Positions 33,978 through 43,115 of a stretch of DNA of 64,000 bases are shown one piece after another. Under the pieces are notes generated by a model. The model was not told the origin of the DNA and did not search any database. It worked only from the letters and a program-made list of their open reading frames with translations. The stretch covers positions 3,782,001-3,846,000 of the forward strand of contig NZ_JBBOOM010000001.1 in the NCBI RefSeq assembly GCF_038003085.1. Direction: 5' to 3'. Within the stretch, counting starts at the first letter, position 1; every line of letters starts with the position of its first letter. The position numbers and the translations under genes were made by a program. The DNA comes from Psychrobacillus sp. FSL K6-2836. GTDB taxonomy: Bacteria; Bacillota; Bacilli; Bacillales_A; Planococcaceae.

Positions 33978-36341
33978 TTGATAGCTGAAAGAGCACTGAG
34001 AACTTTAGAGTATTATAAAATTAGAGAAGAAGTTTCCAATTACTGTACTTCTTCTATTGGAAAAAGCCATATAGATAAGCTCATACCTTCCGTTGAGTTT
34101 ACAGAAGTGACGAAGCTGTTAGAGGAAATGGATGAAGGTATGGCAATTCTCAGGTTACGTGGAAATGTACCAATGGGTGGGATGACAGATGTTCGACCTC
34201 ATGCTAAACGTGCCCAAATTGGAGGTATGCTTAGCCCTACAGAGTTAATGGAGATAGCTAGTACTATTCGTGCAAGTAAAATATTGCGCCAGTTTTTAGA
34301 AAATGTAGCGGAATCGGAGGACGTTAAAATTCCTCACTTCCTAAGGAAAAAAGAAGATATTCCGGTTTTAACTGCTCTCGAACATGAGATTAATGATTGT
34401 ATCGATGAAAATGGTTCAGTATTAGATAGTGCTAGTAGTACATTACGCTCTATTCGCCAACAATTACGCATTCAAGTAAGTCGTGTGCGTGAAAAACTAG
34501 AAAGCTATACAAGAGGGGCTAATGCTTCGAAAATGCTTTCAGATTCGATTATTACAATCAGAAACGATCGATATGTAATTCCCGTTAAGTCCGAATACCG
34601 TAGTCATTACGGTGGAATCATCCATGACCAATCCTCTTCGGGACAAACATTATTCATCGAGCCTTCAGCAGTAGTACAAATAAACAACGATATACGAAGC
34701 TTAAAAGTGAAGGAACAGGAAGAGATTAATCGTATCCTCATCAAATTGACAGCTGAGGTAGAAATAGTAGGACATGACATTTTTCTGTTAGTAAATGTAC
34801 TTGGAGAAATTGATGTTATTCTAGCGAAAGCAAAATATGGTCAAGCCCAAAAATGTACGATGCCAATCATTAATAACGAAGGATATATTCGTTTAGTGAA
34901 AGCAAGGCATCCACTTATTCCAATAGAGACGGCTGTGCCAAATACAATTGAATTCGGGAAAGACATTACAACTATTGTCATTACCGGACCGAATACAGGT
35001 GGTAAAACGGTCACCCTGAAAACAGTTGGGCTTTGTACATTAATGGCCCAAAGTGGACTTCCTATTCCTGCCTTGGATGGCTCTGAAGTGGCATTATTCG
35101 AATCAGTATTTGCAGATATCGGAGATGAGCAATCTATTGAGCAAAGTCTAAGTACTTTTTCTTCTCACATGGTTAATATTGTCGATATATTAAAAAAATA
35201 TGACGATAAGTCATTGATCATATTTGATGAGCTTGGAGCAGGAACCGATCCGCAAGAAGGTGCTGCACTCGCGATATCTATATTGGATGCTGTACATGGG
35301 ACAGGTGCTCGAGTGATGGCTACGACACATTATCCTGAACTTAAGGCGTATGGATACAATAGACCTGGTGTTGCTAATGCAAGTGTTGAATTTGACATTG
35401 AAACTTTAAGTCCGACTTATAAACTATTAATAGGAGTTCCAGGAAGAAGTAATGCATTTGAAATATCCGAGCGACTTGGATTACCAGAGTATATTATTAA
35501 CCAAGCACAAACCTTTACTGGGACAGACCGCGGAGAAGTGAACTCCATGATTGCATCTCTTGAGAACAGTCGTAGACAAGCAGAAAAGGATGCAGAAGAA
35601 ACAGAAGTCCTTTTAGCTGAAGCTCGTAAAGTAAAAGAAGATGTAGAACTAAGGTTAGCTGAATTGGAACAGGGTAAAGAAAAACTAGAACAAAAAGCAA
35701 AAGATAAAGCAAAGAAAATTGTTGATGAAGCCCGACGAGAAGCAGATGAAATTATTAGTGAACTGCGTAAAATGCAAACAAATACACATAAGTTCGTAAA
35801 AGAACATGAATTGATCGATGCAAAAAAACGTCTAGATGCCGCTTTACCAGATAATCCTGTATTGAGGAAACAAAAGAAATTAAATGAAATGGCTCAAGAG
35901 TTGAAAACTGGGGATGAAGTAAAAGTAGTAAGCTTCGGTCAAAAAGGGACTCTGCTTGAGAAGTTGTCTAAAACGGAATGGTCTGTTCAAATTGGTATGT
36001 TAAAAATGAAATTAGACGAATCGGATCTTGAATTTGTAAAACCAGAGAAACAAAAACAGACCGTTTCAGTGAATTCTATTCGTGGCAGAGACTCACATGT
36101 AAAATTAGAGTTAGATCTTCGTGGAGAACGATATGAAGATGCTATAATGCGTACTGAAAAGTATTTAGATGACGCAATTCTTGCTAACTATCCAAGAATC
36201 TCTATTATTCATGGAAAAGGCACTGGAGTATTAAGACAAGCTATACAACAGTTTTTGAAAAACCATTCTCGTGTGAAAAGCTATCGTTTCGGCGAGGCTG
36301 GTGAGGGTGGTCACGGAGTAACAGTTGTTGAATTAAAATAA
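33978..36341 (+). CDS. mutS2: Endonuclease MutS2
   Basis: A 787-residue MutS homologue without the mismatch-reading domain. It has a core/clamp region (about 1-310), an ATPase with Walker A TGPNTGGKTVTLKT and Walker B LIIFDELGAGTDPQEG, a long coiled coil (about 510-610), and a C-terminal Smr nuclease domain (LDLRGERYEDAIMRTEKYLD, then IIHGKGTGVLRQAI). Known roles are control of recombination and rescue of collided ribosomes. The AGGAGGTG at 33964-33971 fits the TTG at 33978 rather than the GTG inside that site. It forms an operon with polX. Confidence 0.96.
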   Translation: MIAERALRTLEYYKIREEVSNYCTSSIGKSHIDKLIPSVEFTEVTKLLEEMDEGMAILRLRGNVPMGGMTDVRPHAKRAQIGGMLSPTELMEIASTIRASKILRQFLENVAESEDVKIPHFLRKKEDIPVLTALEHEINDCIDENGSVLDSASSTLRSIRQQLRIQVSRVREKLESYTRGANASKMLSDSIITIRNDRYVIPVKSEYRSHYGGIIHDQSSSGQTLFIEPSAVVQINNDIRSLKVKEQEEINRILIKLTAEVEIVGHDIFLLVNVLGEIDVILAKAKYGQAQKCTMPIINNEGYIRLVKARHPLIPIETAVPNTIEFGKDITTIVITGPNTGGKTVTLKTVGLCTLMAQSGLPIPALDGSEVALFESVFADIGDEQSIEQSLSTFSSHMVNIVDILKKYDDKSLIIFDELGAGTDPQEGAALAISILDAVHGTGARVMATTHYPELKAYGYNRPGVANASVEFDIETLSPTYKLLIGVPGRSNAFEISERLGLPEYIINQAQTFTGTDRGEVNSMIASLENSRRQAEKDAEETEVLLAEARKVKEDVELRLAELEQGKEKLEQKAKDKAKKIVDEARREADEIISELRKMQTNTHKFVKEHELIDAKKRLDAALPDNPVLRKQKKLNEMAQELKTGDEVKVVSFGQKGTLLEKLSKTEWSVQIGMLKMKLDESDLEFVKPEKQKQTVSVNSIRGRDSHVKLELDLRGERYEDAIMRTEKYLDDAILANYPRISIIHGKGTGVLRQAIQQFLKNHSRVKSYRFGEAGEGGHGVTVVELK

Positions 36342-36409
36342 TTTATAAATAATGAAACTTTTTATCGGGCTCTCCGTATAGAAGGAAAAGTTAAAAGGGG
36401 TTTTTAAGT

Positions 36410-36823
36410 ATGCTTCTATCCAGTTTCTGGTCAAACCCACTTGTAGAGTCTGCAGGTTATTTTAGTGTTGTTATTCTATGCTTGCTCGTTTCGATGGTTA
36501 TTTTTGAAGTCGTCACGAAGTATAAGAATTGGGAAGAAATAAAAAAAGGTAATGTAGCAGTTGCACTTGCTACTGGTGGGAAGATTTTTGGTGTGTGTAA
36601 CATTTTTAGGTATTCCATAGAACAACACAATTCATTCTTTGAAATGGTTGGGTGGGGTTTATTTGGGTTTACATTACTAATTATTGCTTACCTGTTATTT
36701 GAGTTTTTAACTCCAAGCTTTAATGTTGATCAGGAAATCGAAAAGGATAATCGTTCAATTGGGTTTATTTCACTAGTTATTTCTGTAGGGTTATCATTTG
36801 TTATTGGTGCAAGTATTTCTTAG
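36410..36823 (+). CDS. yshE: DUF350 membrane protein (YshE type)
   Basis: A 137-residue protein with four membrane segments in two repeated halves and the polar loop ATGGKIFGVCNIFRYSIEQH, typical of DUF350. The function is unknown. Its place between mutS2 and the acyl-CoA synthetase matches B. subtilis yshE. AAAAGGGG lies upstream of the ATG. A tiny membrane-peptide gene follows 11 bases later. Confidence 0.87.
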   Translation: MLLSSFWSNPLVESAGYFSVVILCLLVSMVIFEVVTKYKNWEEIKKGNVAVALATGGKIFGVCNIFRYSIEQHNSFFEMVGWGLFGFTLLIIAYLLFEFLTPSFNVDQEIEKDNRSIGFISLVISVGLSFVIGASIS

Positions 36824-36834
36824 GAGCGGTTATA

Positions 36835-36915
36835 ATGGAGAAATTGTCGAAAATTTTATTGGCTGTTGGGATACTTTTTATCTTAGTAGGTATAATATAT
36901 ATCGTTACAAATTAA
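36835..36915 (+). CDS. Single-span membrane peptide of 26 residues
   Basis: A 26-codon frame encoding MEKLSKILLAVGILFILVGI then IYIVTN: a short charged start and one hydrophobic helix. The AGGAGCGG site five bases before its ATG overlaps the end of the upstream DUF350 gene, and spacing (11 bases) suggests co-transcription. A stem-loop follows at 36940-36996. The coding call rests on this site and the clean membrane helix. I do not know the family, although it resembles the first helix of DUF2905-like proteins. Confidence 0.55.
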   Translation: MEKLSKILLAVGILFILVGIIYIVTN

Positions 36916-36939
36916 TATAATAAGTTACTAGCCTATTTG

Positions 36940-36997
36940 AAGACTGCAATGTAGCACTTTTTATCTTAATGATGAGGGAGTGAGCGTTGCAGTCTTT
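36940..36997 (+). terminator. Probable terminator after the DUF350 operon
   Basis: AAGACTGCAA (36940-36949) pairs with TTGCAGTCTT (36987-36996) across a 37-base loop, followed by a T-rich stretch. Confidence 0.55.
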
Positions 36998-37042
36998 ATT
37001 ATTTCTTTCTAGTAAGCTTTCAAAAAAACTCTTTTTATTAAA

Positions 37043-37074
37043 GAATTGAATTGTCATTCAGTTTTCTCTATAAT
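37043..37074 (+). promoter_or_regulatory. lcfA promoter overlapped by a FadR-like operator
   Basis: TTGAAT at 37046-37051, a 17-base spacer and TATAAT at 37069-37074. GAATTGAATTGTCATTCA at 37043-37060 covers the -35 region. Its right half TCATTCA matches the Bacillus FadR box perfectly and its left half matches partly (12 of 16 fixed positions overall by my count). Repression of lcfA by the FadR encoded downstream is therefore likely. Confidence 0.65.
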
Positions 37075-37120
37075 TAAAAATAGGAATATTCACGCTATTA
37101 TAAACAAAGGGGGCATTCAA

Positions 37121-38815
37121 ATGACAGAAAAGCCGTGGTTAGCGCAATATCCACCAGAAATTCCGCATACGCTCGATTATGAACATATTCCGGTTCAAGA
37201 ATATTTAACAAGAGCGTATAAGAAATTTCCAACAAAGATTGCGATACATTTTATGGGGAGAGATGTATCTTACAAAGAGCTTTACGAGTCATCATTGAAG
37301 TTTGCTAACTATTTACAATCGATTGGTATCCAAAAGGGAGATAGAGTAGCAATTATGCTACCGAACTGTCCACAAGGGGTAATTGGTTACTACGGTGCAT
37401 TATATGCGGGAGCGATTGTTGTTCAGACAAATCCTCTTTATACAGAAAGAGAAATTGCATATCAAATGAAGGACTCAGGAGCAAAAGCTATTTTAGTAAT
37501 GGATATATTATATCCACGTGTTACAAAAGTTTTAAAAGATACAGATTTAGAGAACGTCATTGTTACTGGTATTAAGGATTACCTTCCATTTCCTAAAAAT
37601 CTTATTTATCCATTTATTCAAAAGAAACAATACGGATTTAGTGTTAAAGTGGAGCACCGAGGGATAAACCACTTATTTACGGAAATTATGAAAGTTGGAA
37701 AATCTGAAGCGATTAATATGGCTTTCGATTTCGAAGAGGATATTGCACTTTTACAATATACAGGCGGTACAACAGGTTTTCCAAAAGGGGTTATGCTTAC
37801 ACATAAAAATTTAGTATCTAACACTGCTATGTGTACCGCATGGATGTACAAATGCAAAGAAGGTGAAGAAACTATTTTAGGCGTACTCCCATTCTTTCAT
37901 GTGTATGGAATGACTACCGTTTTAGTATTTTCTGTTATGCTAGGTAATAGAATGGTATTATTGCCTAAGTTCGATGTAGAAACTGCACTAAAAACGATAG
38001 ATAAGCAAAAACCAACTATTTTCCCAGGAGCTCCAACAATTTATATTGGTTTATTAAATCATCCAGATATCCAAAAATATGACTTATCTTCTATTGTCGC
38101 TTGTTTAAGTGGATCTGCTCCATTACCATTAGAGGTACAAGAGAATTTTGAAAAAATTACCGGTGGTAAATTAGTAGAAGGCTACGGTTTAACCGAAACC
38201 TCCCCTGTAGCCCATGCGAATCTGATATATAAGGAAGATCGAATTAAAGGATCAGTTGGTATTCCTTGGCCAGATACAGATGCGGCAATTTTCGCGGTTG
38301 ATTCAACTACGCCATTACCATTTGGGGAAATTGGGGAAATCGCAGTTAAAGGACCTCAAGTAATGAAGGGTTATTGGAATCGACCAGAAGATACGGAAGC
38401 GACAATGCGTGATGGTTGGTTTTTAACTGGTGATTTAGGGTATATGGATGAAAGCGGTTACTTTTATGTGGTCGATCGAAAAAAAGATTTAATCATTGCT
38501 GGAGGATTTAATATTTATCCTAGAGATGTGGAAGAGGTACTATATGAACACCCGGCAATTCAGGAATGTGTTGTTGCTGGAGTTCCAGATCCATATAGAG
38601 GAGAAACAGTAAAAGCATATATAGTTGTTAAAGAGGGAGTAACTGTGACAGAAGATGAGTTAAATGCTTTTTGTCGTGAAAATTTGGCTGCATTTAAAGT
38701 GCCAAGAATCTATGAATTCAGAGCAGAACTTCCGAAGACGGCGGTAGGTAAAATTTTGAGAAGAACGCTAGTAGAAGAAGAAAAAGAGAAACAAAAACAA
38801 GTAGTTCAAAGTTAA
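37121..38815 (+). CDS. lcfA: Long-chain fatty acid-CoA ligase
   Basis: A 564-residue AMP-forming acyl-CoA synthetase. The P-loop-like motif is YTGGTTGFPKGVMLTHKN, the second is VEGYGLTETSPV, and the C-terminal domain has TGDLGYMDESGYFYVVDRKK followed by IIAGGFNIYPRDVEEVL, with the catalytic Lys in PKTAVGKILRR. It activates fatty acids for beta-oxidation. Length matches B. subtilis LcfA (about 560). An upstream extension of the frame lacks a site, and AAAGGGGGC fits this ATG. It heads the FadR regulon block. Confidence 0.95.
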   Translation: MTEKPWLAQYPPEIPHTLDYEHIPVQEYLTRAYKKFPTKIAIHFMGRDVSYKELYESSLKFANYLQSIGIQKGDRVAIMLPNCPQGVIGYYGALYAGAIVVQTNPLYTEREIAYQMKDSGAKAILVMDILYPRVTKVLKDTDLENVIVTGIKDYLPFPKNLIYPFIQKKQYGFSVKVEHRGINHLFTEIMKVGKSEAINMAFDFEEDIALLQYTGGTTGFPKGVMLTHKNLVSNTAMCTAWMYKCKEGEETILGVLPFFHVYGMTTVLVFSVMLGNRMVLLPKFDVETALKTIDKQKPTIFPGAPTIYIGLLNHPDIQKYDLSSIVACLSGSAPLPLEVQENFEKITGGKLVEGYGLTETSPVAHANLIYKEDRIKGSVGIPWPDTDAAIFAVDSTTPLPFGEIGEIAVKGPQVMKGYWNRPEDTEATMRDGWFLTGDLGYMDESGYFYVVDRKKDLIIAGGFNIYPRDVEEVLYEHPAIQECVVAGVPDPYRGETVKAYIVVKEGVTVTEDELNAFCRENLAAFKVPRIYEFRAELPKTAVGKILRRTLVEEEKEKQKQVVQS

Positions 38816-38822
38816 TTGATTA

Positions 38823-38879
38823 TTGACAATCGATAAAATAAAATATAATATAAAAATATGAATGAATAATCATTCATAT
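38823..38879 (+). promoter_or_regulatory. fadR operon promoter region with a perfect FadR box
   Basis: TTGACA at 38823-38828 precedes an AT-rich -10 region (TATAAT at 38844-38849 with a short spacer, or TAATAT two bases on). Directly downstream is a perfect palindrome at 38856-38879: ATATGAATGA, four bases, TCATTCATAT. This equals the published Bacillus FadR consensus (TGAATGAnTAnTCATTCA). It points to autoregulation of fadR-fadB-etfB-etfA. Confidence 0.85.
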
Positions 38880-38913
38880 TTTTTTATTTTATTCAGCCCA
38901 AGCCGAATAAAAA

Positions 38914-39066
38914 AGCCTCCGGCGGATGTCGCAGATTTTGAATGAAGTTTTTTAAAGGATAGTAGCCTAAGTAACTTGCATTCATGCGGCGAAGGCAACC
39001 TTATCTGCATCACGCAGGCTTTAACTCAATTCAAAATCAGGACACAATTATGCCATGGCGTAATTG
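38914..39066 (+). repeat. Family D structured repeat in the fadR 5' untranslated region
   Basis: CCTCCGGCGGATGTCGCAG opens the element. CAGATTTTGAAT (38932-38943) pairs with ATTCAAAATCAG (39029-39040), and a final hairpin CAATTATGCC / GGCGTAATTG (39045-39066) ends 7 bases before the fadR ribosome binding site. Compared with the pheS copy the stem ends changed from GTA/TAC to GAAT/ATTC, with pairing kept, and the loop is longer and carries extra hairpins. Confidence 0.75.
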
Positions 39067-39088
39067 ATAAATTGGTGGTGAATTCATA

Positions 39089-39670
39089 TTGAAAAAGGAC
39101 AAACCAAAATATAAGCAAATCATCGATGCAGCAATTATTGTAATCGCTGAAAATGGTTATCATCAGTCACAGGTTTCTAAAATAGCCAAACAGGCGGGAG
39201 TAGCTGACGGGACAATTTACTTATATTTTAAAAACAAAGAAGAAATTTTAGTTTCTGTTTTTGAAGAAAAAATGGAAATATTTGCGGATAATTTGAAAGA
39301 AATTATTGAACAAGACATTAGTTCTTCAGAAAAATTGTATAAAATGATTGAGAATCATTTTATGGTGTTATCAAGCGATCATCATTTAGCGACGGTCACC
39401 CAATTGGAATTAAGACAAGCCAATTTAGCATTGCGATTACGGATTAATGCAGTTTTAAGAAACTATTTAATATTATTAGATACCGTTTTAAAAGAAGGAA
39501 TCGACCAAGGAGAATTTGATCATACGATCGATATTCGCTTAGCAAGACAAATGGTTTTTGGTACAATTGATGAGACGACTACTACCTGGGTCATGAACGA
39601 GCATAAATACGATTTAGTTGATCTTACAGGTAAAGTACATCGTCTATTGTTAAATGGTATAAAAGGTTAA
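39089..39670 (+). CDS. fadR: TetR-family fatty acid degradation repressor FadR
   Basis: A 193-residue repressor. The N-terminal helix-turn-helix (about 10-55) reads [20 protein letters not shown] then [14 protein letters not shown], nearly identical to what I recall for B. subtilis FadR (YsiA). The C-terminal domain binds long-chain acyl-CoA, which releases the protein from DNA. The start is TTG, eight bases after GGTGGTG. It heads fadR-fadB-etfB-etfA, and operator-like palindromes sit before it and before lcfA. Confidence 0.94.
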   Translation: MKKDKPKYKQIIDAAIIVIAENGYHQSQVSKIAKQAGVADGTIYLYFKNKEEILVSVFEEKMEIFADNLKEIIEQDISSSEKLYKMIENHFMVLSSDHHLATVTQLELRQANLALRLRINAVLRNYLILLDTVLKEGIDQGEFDHTIDIRLARQMVFGTIDETTTTWVMNEHKYDLVDLTGKVHRLLLNGIKG

Positions 39671-39687
39671 CAAAGGGGAGTGAGAAA

Positions 39688-40461
39688 ATGGAATTTCTGT
39701 CATGGACTATTGAAGAGGGTGTAGCTACTGTTACATTAAATCGTCCACCAGCAAATGCTTTAGCAAGAGGGGTTATTTTAGAAGTAAATGAACTTTTAGA
39801 TGCAGTTGAAAATGATGATGCAGTTCGAGTAGTCTTGCTAAAAGGGGAAGGTAGATTTTTCTCTGCAGGGGCAGATATAAAAGAATTTACCTCCATTACA
39901 TCAGGAGAAGCATTCTCTGAGCTTGCAGCAAGTGGCCAAACAATTTTCGAAAGAGTGGAAACTTTCTCTAAACCAGTAATAGCTGCAATTCATGGAGCAG
40001 CACTTGGTGGAGGGCTTGAACTTGCGATGAGTTGTCATATTAGACTTGTTGCAGAAAATGCAAAACTTGGGTTGCCGGAATTGCAACTAGGTTTAATACC
40101 AGGTTTTGCTGGTACACAACGACTACCACGTTATGTTGGATTTGCGAAAGCGGCAGAAATGTTGTTAACAAGTGATCCAATAAGTGGGAAAGAGGCAGCT
40201 CAATTAGGTCTTGCAAACCAAGCTTACGCGGAAGAAGAATTATTTGAACATGCCAAAAAGCTAGCCGTTAAGATTGCGAAGAAGAGTCCAATTGCTGTAA
40301 AAAATGCTTTAGCAATGCTTCAATATGCTAAACCTGCTTCCTATCATGAAGGTGTAAGGGCAGAAGCAAATGCTTTTGGAACTGTCTTTGTTTCAGAGGA
40401 TGCAAAAGAAGGCATTTCTGCATTTATTGAAAAAAGAGAACCTGTATTTAAAGGTAAATAA
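39688..40461 (+). CDS. fadB: Enoyl-CoA hydratase
   Basis: A 257-residue crotonase-fold enzyme. The oxyanion-hole segments are [13 protein letters not shown] and [20 protein letters not shown]. The catalytic glutamates lie in the region [20 protein letters not shown]. It hydrates 2-enoyl-CoA in beta-oxidation. It follows fadR by 17 bases with a GGGGAG site. This is the B. subtilis FadB (YsiB) type, not the large bifunctional FadB of E. coli. Confidence 0.94.
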   Translation: MEFLSWTIEEGVATVTLNRPPANALARGVILEVNELLDAVENDDAVRVVLLKGEGRFFSAGADIKEFTSITSGEAFSELAASGQTIFERVETFSKPVIAAIHGAALGGGLELAMSCHIRLVAENAKLGLPELQLGLIPGFAGTQRLPRYVGFAKAAEMLLTSDPISGKEAAQLGLANQAYAEEELFEHAKKLAVKIAKKSPIAVKNALAMLQYAKPASYHEGVRAEANAFGTVFVSEDAKEGISAFIEKREPVFKGK

Positions 40462-40486
40462 TAATTTACATTGGGAGGATATCAAT

Positions 40487-41260
40487 ATGAATATTTATGT
40501 TTTAGTAAAACGTACATTTGATACAGAAGAGAAGATCGTTGTTAGCGGGGGTAAAATACAAGAAGATGGAGCAGAATTCATTATTAATCCTTATGATGAA
40601 TACGCAATTGAAGAAGCGATCCAAGTTCGCGATGCTCAGGGTGGAGAAGTAACAGTTCTTACAATGGGTGGAGAAGACGCTGAGAAGCAACTTCGTACAG
40701 CACTAGCAATGGGCGCAGATAAAGCTGTCCTTATTAATATAGAGGATGATGTAGAAGAGTTGGATCAATTTACTGCTGCACATATTATCTCGGAATACTT
40801 AAAGGATAAAAATCCGGATTTAATATTAGCTGGTAACGTAGCAATTGATGGTGGATCAGGACAAGTAGGGCCACGAGTTGCTGAAAGCCTTGGTATTAAC
40901 TATGTAACTACTATTACAAACTTAGAGATAAATGGGACTACAGTGACTATTAAACGTGATGTTGAAGGAGATACGGAAGTATTAGAAACTTCATTGCCAT
41001 TATTGGTTACTGCTCAGCAAGGTCTAAATGAGCCACGTTATCCATCTCTTCCAGGAATTATGAAGGCGAAGAAAAAGCCACTAGAAGAAGTAGAATTAGA
41101 TGACTTAGATATCGATGAAGACGATGTAGAAGCAAAAACAGAAACAATCGAAATTTATTTACCTCCTAAAAAGGAAGCTGGAAAAGTATTAGAAGGCGAG
41201 CTAGCTGATCAAGTAAAAGAGTTAGTTCATTTACTTCACTCGGAAGCGAAAGTCGTTTAA
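40487..41260 (+). CDS. etfB: Electron transfer flavoprotein beta subunit
   Basis: A 257-residue AMP-binding subunit (MNIYVLVKRTFDTEEKI start; DLILAGNVAIDGGSGQVGPR signature; AQQGLNEPRYPSLPGIMKAK). With EtfA it carries electrons from acyl-CoA dehydrogenases to the membrane quinone reductase. The GGGAGGATA site fixes the start; the longer open frame upstream overlaps fadB and is not used. Confidence 0.96.
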   Translation: MNIYVLVKRTFDTEEKIVVSGGKIQEDGAEFIINPYDEYAIEEAIQVRDAQGGEVTVLTMGGEDAEKQLRTALAMGADKAVLINIEDDVEELDQFTAAHIISEYLKDKNPDLILAGNVAIDGGSGQVGPRVAESLGINYVTTITNLEINGTTVTIKRDVEGDTEVLETSLPLLVTAQQGLNEPRYPSLPGIMKAKKKPLEEVELDDLDIDEDDVEAKTETIEIYLPPKKEAGKVLEGELADQVKELVHLLHSEAKVV

Positions 41261-41348
41261 CTTATTCAGAAAAGATTATTTTGCATAGGAGCGAATACGC
41301 TGAGGAGTATTTGAACCGAATTAATTTTACTATTAGGAGGAAAATAGC

Positions 41349-42326
41349 ATGTCTAAAAAAGTATTAGTATTAGGAGAAGCGCGTGAAGGTGCTCTTCGTA
41401 ACGTATCATATGAAGCAATCGCTGCAGCTAAACAAATTTCAAGCGGCGGAGAAGTTGTTAGTGTTCTATTAGGAGATTCAGTGGGAGAATTAGCTGCTAA
41501 TCTTGGTAAATATGGCGCTGATCGTGTAATTACTGTGGAACATCCACATTTAAAGCAATATACTTCAGATGGCTATGGTCAAGCATTGTTAGCGGTTATT
41601 GAGCAAGAAAATCCAGAGGCAATTGTATTTGGTCATACAGCGCTTGGGAAAGATTTATCTCCTAAAATTGCAAGTAAGCTGCAAATTGGTTTAGTATCAG
41701 ACGTAACTTCTATTGAAGGTGAAGGCGAAGCGGCTGTTTTCATCCGCCCGATCTATTCAGGCAAAGCTTTTGAAAAAGTAAAAGTGAAGGCTGGTATTGA
41801 ATTTATCACTATCCGTCCTAATAATATTGCACCACTTGCAAAAGATGACAGTAAGTCAGCTGACGTTTCATCCTTGTCAGTAGATATTACAAACCTTCGT
41901 ACAATTATAAAAGAAGTAGTTCGTAAATCTACAGAAGGTGTAGATTTATCAGAGGCAAAAGTTGTTATTGCTGGTGGACGTGGAGTTAAAAGTGAAGAAG
42001 GATTCGCACCTTTAAAAGAGCTTGCAGATGTATTAGGTGGAGCAGTTGGTGCTTCTCGTGGAGCTTGTGACGCTGATTATTGTGATTATTCGTTACAAAT
42101 TGGACAAACTGGTAAAGTAGTAACTCCAGACCTTTATATCGCAGCAGGTATTTCCGGAGCGATTCAGCATTTAGCTGGTATGTCTAACTCGAAAATTATT
42201 GTAGCTATCAACAAAGATCCTGAAGCAAATATTTTCAAAGTAGCGGACTACGGTATCGTCGGAGATTTGTTCGAAGTAATTCCAATGCTTACAGAAGAGT
42301 TCAAAAAACTAAAAGTAAACGCTTAA
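41349..42326 (+). CDS. etfA: Electron transfer flavoprotein alpha subunit
   Basis: A 325-residue FAD-binding subunit. The C-terminal FAD domain carries GGRGVKSEEGFAPLKELADV, GASRGACDADY, and TPDLYIAAGISGAIQHLAGM then INKDPEANIF, all typical. It lies 88 bases after etfB and is followed by a strong terminator, so it ends the fadR operon. An AGGAGG site precedes the ATG. Confidence 0.96.
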   Translation: MSKKVLVLGEAREGALRNVSYEAIAAAKQISSGGEVVSVLLGDSVGELAANLGKYGADRVITVEHPHLKQYTSDGYGQALLAVIEQENPEAIVFGHTALGKDLSPKIASKLQIGLVSDVTSIEGEGEAAVFIRPIYSGKAFEKVKVKAGIEFITIRPNNIAPLAKDDSKSADVSSLSVDITNLRTIIKEVVRKSTEGVDLSEAKVVIAGGRGVKSEEGFAPLKELADVLGGAVGASRGACDADYCDYSLQIGQTGKVVTPDLYIAAGISGAIQHLAGMSNSKIIVAINKDPEANIFKVADYGIVGDLFEVIPMLTEEFKKLKVNA

Positions 42327-42336
42327 TAATAGAAGT

Positions 42337-42374
42337 GGCTGTCCAAAAGAATAACTTTTGGGCAGCTTTTTTTT
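42337..42374 (+). terminator. Intrinsic terminator of the fadR-fadB-etfBA operon
   Basis: A 12-bp stem with one G-U (GCTGTCCAAAAG with CTTTTGGGCAGC) around AATAA, followed by eight T. Confidence 0.92.
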
Positions 42375-42384
42375 GAAAGAAGAT

Positions 42385-42862
42385 ATATATAAATACAGCA
42401 TGAATACTGGTTTACAGAACTTATAAGAATGAATAATACTACCGATTTCCGTTCCAGGCGGACGCTTTCCGCGGGGTGAGCGATGAGCCATCACCGTCGC
42501 TTGCGCGTCGATGTGACGTCTCATCTGTCTCACTCATCCCGCTGGAGTCGACGCCTTTCACTACAATCAATATAATGTGTAGTACTCCACTTTAAGATAT
42601 AGCAAAGCCTATCGCTTAGATGATAAGTGTAGTCAAAGTTAATATGGTGATAAAACCATCTGCCGTTTAGGGGGCTGGTTCTGTCATGAAGGATGAAGAA
42701 AGTAGATTTACTTTTATACTAGTGGAATAAGAAAAATAGTAAGTGCTTACTAAAGAAAGTAGGGAAAGAGCGAACGAAATTGCATCTTCGAGAGCTTCCT
42801 TTATGAATAGGAAAGTTGTCGTTTCTCTGGAGCGGAAAGCGTCCGCCTGAAGCAGAAATCAA
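42385..42862. repeat. Composite repeat copy (modules A and B, then a minimal A)
   Basis: Module A lies at about 42385-42635. Its core at 42457-42555 folds into one long imperfect hairpin with five nested stems: GGCG/CGCC, GCGGG/CCCGC, GTGAG/CTCAC, GATGAG/CTCATC and TCAC/GTGA. Module B follows at about 42690-42825 (AACGAAATTGCATCTTCGAG again). Module C is absent; instead a minimal module A end (GGAGCGGAAAGCGTCCGCC) sits at 42829-42862. This occupies most of the 790-base gap before trxA. Confidence 0.83.
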
Positions 42863-43115
42863 TGTTGTTCTAATTTCACTATTTAACATACTTTTATGAA
42901 ATTGACACACTTAATGTCTTATACGTTGAATAATAAATTTTGTTTCATTCTTATTGAACGTTTTAGTCTTTTTTTATAAATCATCACTTAAAATGATAGG
43001 GAACTGGTTTTGTACTTTGAGGGAGCATACGCTTTTCTATTTCGAGCTAATATGTAGATGTTGATATTTCTGTCTGTTATAATCATTACATAGTAGATAA
43101 AGGAGGAATTTTAAT
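42863..43115 (+). promoter_or_regulatory. Region holding the trxA promoter
   Basis: No gene is seen. TATAAT at about 43078-43083 (in GTTATAATCATTAC) is a good -10 for trxA, with TTGATA at 43061 too close and no clear -35 at 17 bases. AAAGGAGG at 43099-43106 is the trxA ribosome binding site. A SigB- or Spx-type promoter is known for trxA in B. subtilis but I cannot assign one here. Confidence 0.4.
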
